Shown: piece after piece, positions 12,870-19,200 of the stretch
Position numbering within the stretch: position 1 is the first letter of the stretch
Layout of the letters: every line of letters begins with the position of its first letter
DNA from: a virus
IMG/VR virus record: IMGVR_UViG_3300042520_000071
Span: 1 to 21,986 of that record
Length of the DNA stretch: 21,986 nucleotides
Direction: 5' to 3' (one strand)
The notes under the pieces: model-generated
The model's database searches: none
What the model was told of the DNA's origin: nothing
What the model saw: only the letters and a program-made list of their open reading frames with translations
Translations under genes and position numbers: made by a program

Positions 12870-15800
12870 ATGAATTATTCACGCCGCCAGTTATATGCCC
12901 TAGGGGAACCCCTAGGAGATTCCGTTACCGTTAAAAAAGTTGGCGGTGGACGCATTTATGGCGGAGGTGGTGGCGGTGGCGGTGGACCCCAACAGTCAAC
13001 TACTTACAATACTAATCTCCCTGAGTATGCAAAACCGTACGTAACCACAATGCTGGGTGCTACCCAGAAACAATTATTTGAAGGCACTCCAACTGCAGAG
13101 GGTGGTTATGACATTACTGGGTTTAGAGGATATAAACCCTATAGTACTGATGTAAATAACTACTTTGCGGGCTTTAGCCCAATGCAACAACAAGCTCAAC
13201 AAGCTACTGGGCAGTTGCAAGTTCCAGGTCAATTTGGTCAAGCTTCTGGTTTAGCTGGTGCTGCTGGTATGGGCGCATTAAGCGCTGCGCAAGGAGCTGG
13301 AGCTTTAGGATCTGAAGCCCTTGGTTATGGTGCAACAGGGCAAATGTACGGCGGCATGGGTGCCCAACAAGCATTACAAAGAGCACAGCAAACTGGAAGA
13401 CAAGCTGGAATGTATGGCGGTATGGGTGCTGGCTATGGCGCTCAAGCTGCAGGAATGGCTCCAACTGCACAAGCCTATGGTCAACAAGCCGCTGACATCG
13501 GTATGGGTGGTCTTGGTTACGGCGCTCTTGGTTCTGGGTATGGCGCTGGCGCTGCTGGTTTAGCTCCCGTTGCTCAGACTTATGGTCAAGCAATGGCTGA
13601 TATTGGTGCCGCTGGTGGGGCTGGAGCAGGGGCCTTAGCAGGTGATGTGGCTCGTCAAGCTATGCGGTATGGTCAGCAAGGGGCTACGGCGGGTCGTCTT
13701 GGTTTACGGGCTGGCGAAGAAATGGGGGCAATTGGTTCTCAAGGTTTAGGGTATGGCGCTATGGGCGCTGGCTATGGTGGTCGTGGTGCTATGGCTGCTG
13801 AACAAGGTTTTGGTGCTGGCGAACAATTTGCCCGTCAAGCTACTGATCCGTATGCAACTCAAGCATATATGTCGCCTTACATGCAAAATGTAGTGGACTA
13901 TCAAAAATCTCAAGCATTGCGTGATTTTAATATTGGCCGAGGAATGCGTGGTGCCCAAGCTGTTGGTAAAGGCGCCTTTGGTGGTAGTCGTCAAGCTATT
14001 GTAGAAGCTGAAGCAGAACGTGCGTTAGGTAGCCAACTGCAAGGTATTGCTGCTACTGGATCACAAAAAGCATTTGAAGATGCCCAACGCCAACAACAGT
14101 TTGGGGCTAACCTAGGTTTACAAGGTTTACAGGCAGGATACGGCGGTCTTGGTTTAGGTATGCAAGGAGTTGGTCAAGGTTTAGCTGGTCTTGGTACTGC
14201 TATGCAAGGTCAACAGGGTCGTTTAGCTGGTCTGTCGGCATATCAACAAGGACTACAAGGTGCACAAGCTGGCTTAGGTCAAGCATTAGGTGCTGGTCAA
14301 TTAGGTCTATCAGGAACACAGCAGGCTTTGGCTGGGCAACAGGGTGCGCTATCATCTTTGGGTCAAGCGGGTCAACTTTATGGACTTGGTATGCAAGGTG
14401 CTGGTGTTGGATTATCAGGTCTTGGCACGGCTCTTCAAGGACAACAAGCCCGTATGGCTGGTTTAGGTCAAGCTGGTCAGTTTCTTGGACAAGGTATGCA
14501 AGGCGCAGGATATGGACTTCAAGGTGTGGGAGCTCAACAAGCTGCGGGTCAATTAGGGTTAGCAGGAACCGCACAGGGTATGCAAGGAGCACAAGCAGGT
14601 ATGCAAGGTGTTCAAGGGGCTATTGGTGCGGGGCAGTATGGGCTATCTGGTTTAGGTCAGGCTACACAGGCGGCTGGTGCTTTAGGTCAGTTAGGCGGTC
14701 AACAGCTTGGTGCACAAAGAGACATTATTGGTATGCAATCCCAAATGGGTAAAGAGCAACAAGCCCTTGAGCAAGCTAAGATTAATCAAGCTATTCAAGA
14801 CTACGCTACACAACAGCAGTACCCACTTATGCAGCTTGGCTTTATGTCAAACATGTTGCGTGGTCTACCCATGCAAGCAACTACTACGCAGTCTTATCAA
14901 GCTCAACCTTCAACGCTTAATCAAGGTCTTGGCGTTTTGGCTGGTGCGGCTGGTGCTAGACAAGCTGGTTTGTTTGCAGAGGGGGGAACTATCAGAGGCT
15001 TAGCCGCTGGTGGCGTTGCAGGCTACGCTAATAGAGGGATGGTTCAGGCTAATCCAGATAGCTCAGTAGTTCGTGGCATTCGTTCCAAATTAGAAATGAT
15101 GGGAGCTGACGAGTTAGCACGTGTTGCGCAAACTAGTCCTAGCGAAGAAATTCGTGCTATGGCAATACAGATACTACAAGAGCAAAAAATTAGAGAGCAA
15201 GCTGAAGCACAAGCCCAACAGTCTATTGCACAAGATCAACAACGTGGTCTACCCACTCCTGTTACGGAACGAGCTGGTCTACCTGCCGCACCTGCTGGGT
15301 CTATGGATATGCTAAATGCTGCCAGTGGTGGCATTGTAGCTTTTGCTGGTCCCGGTGGTAGCCAAGTAGACTTAGATGAGGACGAAGCAGATCGCCTACA
15401 AAAAGAATTTACTGCTCGTCAAAGATACGCAGAGTTTTTTAAACAACAGCGTGAAGATGCTGGTGTAGGTGTACCTAAAGCAAGTCTTGCTAATCTTTAC
15501 GCTAAACAACAGGCTGATTTAGCAGAAGATAGAAAACGTAAAGCCGGATATGACTTATTAAACTTTGGTCTTGAATTAGGCACTCAACCCGGTGGTTTAC
15601 TTCAAGCAGGGCTTCAAGCAGGAAAACGTGCATTGCCAGGAATGATTGCTCGTGAAGATACTCTTAGAGGGCGTGAAAGTGACATTGCTAAAGGTATGGC
15701 TGAAGTTGCTGAAGGTGAGCGCCTAATGAAGCTAGGTGATATTACTGGTGGCAATGCAATGTTTGAGAAAGCCGAAGATCGCTTTAGCAAAGAAAGAGTT

Positions 15801-16229
15801 GCAGGTACAAGAGCTTCTATAGCGGATAAAGCAGAAAACCATGCAAGAGCCTTTCTAGCAAACGCAAGAGCTAACAACGACAATAGACCTGAAGAAATTA
15901 TTCTTCTTGAGGGTAGAAATGACTACTTAACTAAAATGCAGCAAGCACAAATGGCACGTGTGGGCGTTGCAGGAGAACAAGTAGCTACTACTAAAGAAAC
16001 GCAGGCTGATAAAGAAATTAGAGAAAACAAAGATATTAGAGAGTGGCGTAGAGAACAGCGTCAATATAAAGCAGATGCGCCAGAACGTGCGGCGTTACAA
16101 CAAAAAATTGATGCCGAAAAAGAAAAGATTCGTACTAGATATGCAACAAAGGGTACAACTCCTGCTCCAAGTAAAGATAGCGCTGGAAAACCTGCTTTGC
16201 CCCCAGGATTTAAACCAGATAAAACTTAA
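12870..16229 (+). CDS. Gly/Gln/Ala-repeat internal virion protein (1119 aa)
   Basis: Probable ejection/internal virion protein. The N-terminus (SRRQLYALGEPLGDSVTVKK) is followed by nine glycines (31-39) and QQSTTYNTNLPEYAKPYVTT. Residues about 106-315 and 414-615 are low-complexity Gly/Gln/Ala-rich helical repeats (such as GLAGLGTAMQGQQGRLAGLS). They flank a conserved block (about 319-413: DPYATQAYMSPYMQNVVDYQ, GKGAFGGSRQAIVEAEAERA). After AKINQAIQDYATQQQYPLMQ (about 632-651) come AxGG-type motifs (about 703-719 and 818-825). A charged helical C-terminal third (about 845-1119) ends the protein. AAGGGA at 12859-12864 gives a five-base spacer. A palindrome lies in codons 10-16. Confidence 0.7.
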   Translation: MNYSRRQLYALGEPLGDSVTVKKVGGGRIYGGGGGGGGGPQQSTTYNTNLPEYAKPYVTTMLGATQKQLFEGTPTAEGGYDITGFRGYKPYSTDVNNYFAGFSPMQQQAQQATGQLQVPGQFGQASGLAGAAGMGALSAAQGAGALGSEALGYGATGQMYGGMGAQQALQRAQQTGRQAGMYGGMGAGYGAQAAGMAPTAQAYGQQAADIGMGGLGYGALGSGYGAGAAGLAPVAQTYGQAMADIGAAGGAGAGALAGDVARQAMRYGQQGATAGRLGLRAGEEMGAIGSQGLGYGAMGAGYGGRGAMAAEQGFGAGEQFARQATDPYATQAYMSPYMQNVVDYQKSQALRDFNIGRGMRGAQAVGKGAFGGSRQAIVEAEAERALGSQLQGIAATGSQKAFEDAQRQQQFGANLGLQGLQAGYGGLGLGMQGVGQGLAGLGTAMQGQQGRLAGLSAYQQGLQGAQAGLGQALGAGQLGLSGTQQALAGQQGALSSLGQAGQLYGLGMQGAGVGLSGLGTALQGQQARMAGLGQAGQFLGQGMQGAGYGLQGVGAQQAAGQLGLAGTAQGMQGAQAGMQGVQGAIGAGQYGLSGLGQATQAAGALGQLGGQQLGAQRDIIGMQSQMGKEQQALEQAKINQAIQDYATQQQYPLMQLGFMSNMLRGLPMQATTTQSYQAQPSTLNQGLGVLAGAAGARQAGLFAEGGTIRGLAAGGVAGYANRGMVQANPDSSVVRGIRSKLEMMGADELARVAQTSPSEEIRAMAIQILQEQKIREQAEAQAQQSIAQDQQRGLPTPVTERAGLPAAPAGSMDMLNAASGGIVAFAGPGGSQVDLDEDEADRLQKEFTARQRYAEFFKQQREDAGVGVPKASLANLYAKQQADLAEDRKRKAGYDLLNFGLELGTQPGGLLQAGLQAGKRALPGMIAREDTLRGRESDIAKGMAEVAEGERLMKLGDITGGNAMFEKAEDRFSKERVAGTRASIADKAENHARAFLANARANNDNRPEEIILLEGRNDYLTKMQQAQMARVGVAGEQVATTKETQADKEIRENKDIREWRREQRQYKADAPERAALQQKIDAEKEKIRTRYATKGTTPAPSKDSAGKPALPPGFKPDKT
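12899..12916 (+). other. Perfect inverted repeat near the gene start (possible mRNA hairpin)
   Basis: CCTAGGGG at 12899-12906 and CCCCTAGG at 12909-12916 are exact reverse complements around AA. In RNA this gives a 7-bp GC-rich stem with a four-base loop, 27-44 bases after the AUG of the 1119-aa gene. No U-tract follows, so it is not an intrinsic terminator. It could slow ribosomes or be chance. Confidence 0.5.
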
Positions 16230-16237
16230 ATATAACT

Positions 16238-19200
16238 ATGGCTTATGAAAGCGCTACTAACCCCAATACAGGGGAAAAGTTATTTCTTGTTGATAACAAG
16301 TGGGTACCACCTAGCGAAACAGCAACCAATCCTGAAACTGGACAACGTGCGTTTTTAATTAATAATGAATGGCAAGTTCTTGATGTGCCTAAAGCTGCTC
16401 CTAAAGCCGCCCCTACAGTAGCACCAGCAACAGAAGTTGCACCCATAATTAGTCCAGAAGAACAAACGGGAGTAGCGCCCCCTACCCCTGAACTTGTTGC
16501 TCCTACAGTTGCAGCACAACCTAAACCTCCATCTGAACTTGCTATGGGGCGTGAGTTTATAGAAAAAGGCATACCCTCTGGTGTCATTGGTGTTAAATCC
16601 ATGGCTACTGGAGTCAACCTTCTTAAAGATGCCAACTTTGTTGGTAGTGCAATTAAAAACCTTGATGTGTACAAACAGATTGATGAAGGAAAGATAACTT
16701 CTCTTGCTGATGCTGAAGGTCTTGGGCTACCAAAAGACCAAGTAAGAATGTATCTAGCTGCTAAATCTCCCGAAGCAAGGGAGCAAATGAAACAAAACCA
16801 GCAAGGCATCATTGACAAGCGCCAAGGATTTGTACAGGAGTCATTAGCTTTATTTAAACAATATCAAGCTGAGGCTGAAAAAGTTAAGGGTGTAACTCCT
16901 GACATTACAGATGTAAGTACGGTTAAAGACTTTGGGAACTGGCTTGCTTTTAACGTAGGTTCTGGCGTTGTGCAGCTTGCGCCTATTATGTTAGCCGCAG
17001 TAACTACAGGTACTCCAGGTGCACTGGCTCTTGGCACAGCCATGGGTGTAGGGGAAACCGTTGGTAATCGACTTGAGTTTATTCAAAACAAAGTTAAAGA
17101 TTTGCCTCCTGAACAGCAAGCAAATGAAATAGAAAAATACATTAGAGATACTTCTGACACTACAGTAGCAATTGGTTTAGCGTCTGGTGCGCTAGATATG
17201 TTTGGTCCTGTAGGTTCTATTCTACGTGCTAGAGCAGGTAAAGAAGGTGTTAAGTACCTTACTAAAAAAGAAGGACTAAAAGCAGGTATTAAAGGAGCGC
17301 CTAGAGACATTGTTGAAGAGGGTCTTACTGGTGGTGCGCAAGAAGCCGTTCAAATTGGTGGTAAACGTGTTTTAGGCGAGCAAACAGGGGACGTATTTTC
17401 AGAAGAAAACATTAAGGCAGTTATTAATGCCGCCGCTGCTGAGGCTGCTGGAGGTCTTGGTGGTACTACAATTAGTACAGGTTTGAAAGTAGCTCAAGGA
17501 CAATCTGAGATCTACAAAAAACGTGCGGCTGATAATGAGTACAAAGACGCCATGGCAACAGTGCTTGCAGATAAAGGGTTTAGCTTTGCACCGCCCGAAG
17601 TCCGGCAAGAGATTGAACAAGAGGCTACTAAATCTATTCTTGACTCTACCAAAGAGAATCTAGGTAATGTTGTTGATTCAATCAAAGAAAGAATAGCTCA
17701 ATTTGTTACACCTAAAACACCAGAGGCAGATGAATTTACAGCCTTGGTTACTCGTTATCGTGATTCAGGACTAACCTATGACGAAGCTTTAAACCAAGCT
17801 AAACAAGACTTTGTGGAGGCGGGACGTGGAGATCAATCAATTATCGGTGGAGCAGATCAACGAGGCATTTCTGTGCCTGGCAAACCAATCGAAACCGACA
17901 CGGGAGTTACTGACACTACCGGAGGAGACCTGGCAACAACTGGCACGACTACTACTACTGTTGGAGGCGGAGAAGGAACTGAACTCAGTGCATTAACACC
18001 TGCACAAGTTAGAAATCAAGCAAATACAGAAGCCCTTAATATATTTAATGTTCCTAAAACAGAAAATCCAGATGGAACTATTGCTTATGGTTTTGCTACA
18101 CCCGCAGTTCAAAAACAAATAAAAGCTTATTCTCTTGGTGCTTATGATGCCGCCCAAGGGTTTGATGGGGCTAAGTTTGCAGCAGACATGAAAGGCAAAG
18201 AAAAGAAAGCCTATGAAGACGGCTTTGCTTTTGGGCAACAAACAATTACGCTTAGTGTTCCAACTACTCTAGCCACTCCAACTGCTCCAACTGCTCCAAC
18301 TGCTCCAACTGCTCCAACTGCTCCAACTGCTCCAACTGCTTCAACTGCTCCAACTGCTCCAACTGCTCCAACTGCTCCAACTGCTCCAACTGCTCCAACT
18401 GCTTCAACTGCTCCAACTGCTCCAACTGCTCCAACCACTCTAACTACCCCAGTTACCCGTGGCAAACCTCGTGGTCGACCAAAAGCAGCCCTTACGGAAG
18501 CAGAAGCTGCTGCTAAAACTGCAGAACGTAGAGCTCAACAAGCCGCTGGTAAACAGGTTATACGCACTGCCGAGAAGTTACAGAAGATTAGTCAAGAGCA
18601 GTTTGATCCAACCAAGTTTGAAACTATAGAAGACCTTACTGAAGGTGAGAGAGACTTTAATGAGCGTCGTCGCCAAGCCCTAGAGGATGCGTATGCTCTA
18701 GCTGTTCAAGGTTCTACTAAAGAGAATAAAGCTGGCACTATTGGTCAGGCTATCCTAGATACCGCTACTCCACAGGAGCGTCAACTAGCTAAAGAACGCT
18801 ATGAACTACGTAGCAAGACTGCTCGCTCTGAGCTTTTAGAAGCTACAGATGGCAATGAGAACACTGTGTATACAGGTTTTAAAACCGCAGCTAATGCACT
18901 ATCTTGGCTAACTAAAAACGGTAACGTTTTTGAGCGCACTCTGGCTAGACGTTTGATGCCGTTTGTCCGCACGATGCGAGTTGTAATTGTCCGTTCTCCT
19001 GCGGATTTACCTAGCAACTATTTACGTTCGCAGTTTGAAGGCGCTGCTGGTATGTACTCCGAGGGGGTTATTTACCTAGCTGAAGACGGTGGCTTAAACA
19101 ATACTGTATTCCTACATGAGGCTTTACACGGTGCAACCATTGACCGTATTAACAAATATTTAGACGATGTAGAAGCAGGGCGTCAACCTGAAGAGTCTTT

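Noticed and set aside
16243-16818. 191-aa open frame on the - strand
   Set aside because: It is opposite the N-terminus of the giant ORF, which is continuous, well-formed and carries clear domains. The reverse frame is a compositional shadow.
18278-18430. CRISPR-like array
   Set aside because: The units are 9 bases with no spacers and are in frame within a long gene, so it is a coding minisatellite.
18211-18465. Gly-Ala-Val repeat protein on the - strand
   Set aside because: It is the complement of the Pro-Thr-Ala minisatellite. The forward frame continues on both sides into sensible protein, the reverse one does not.
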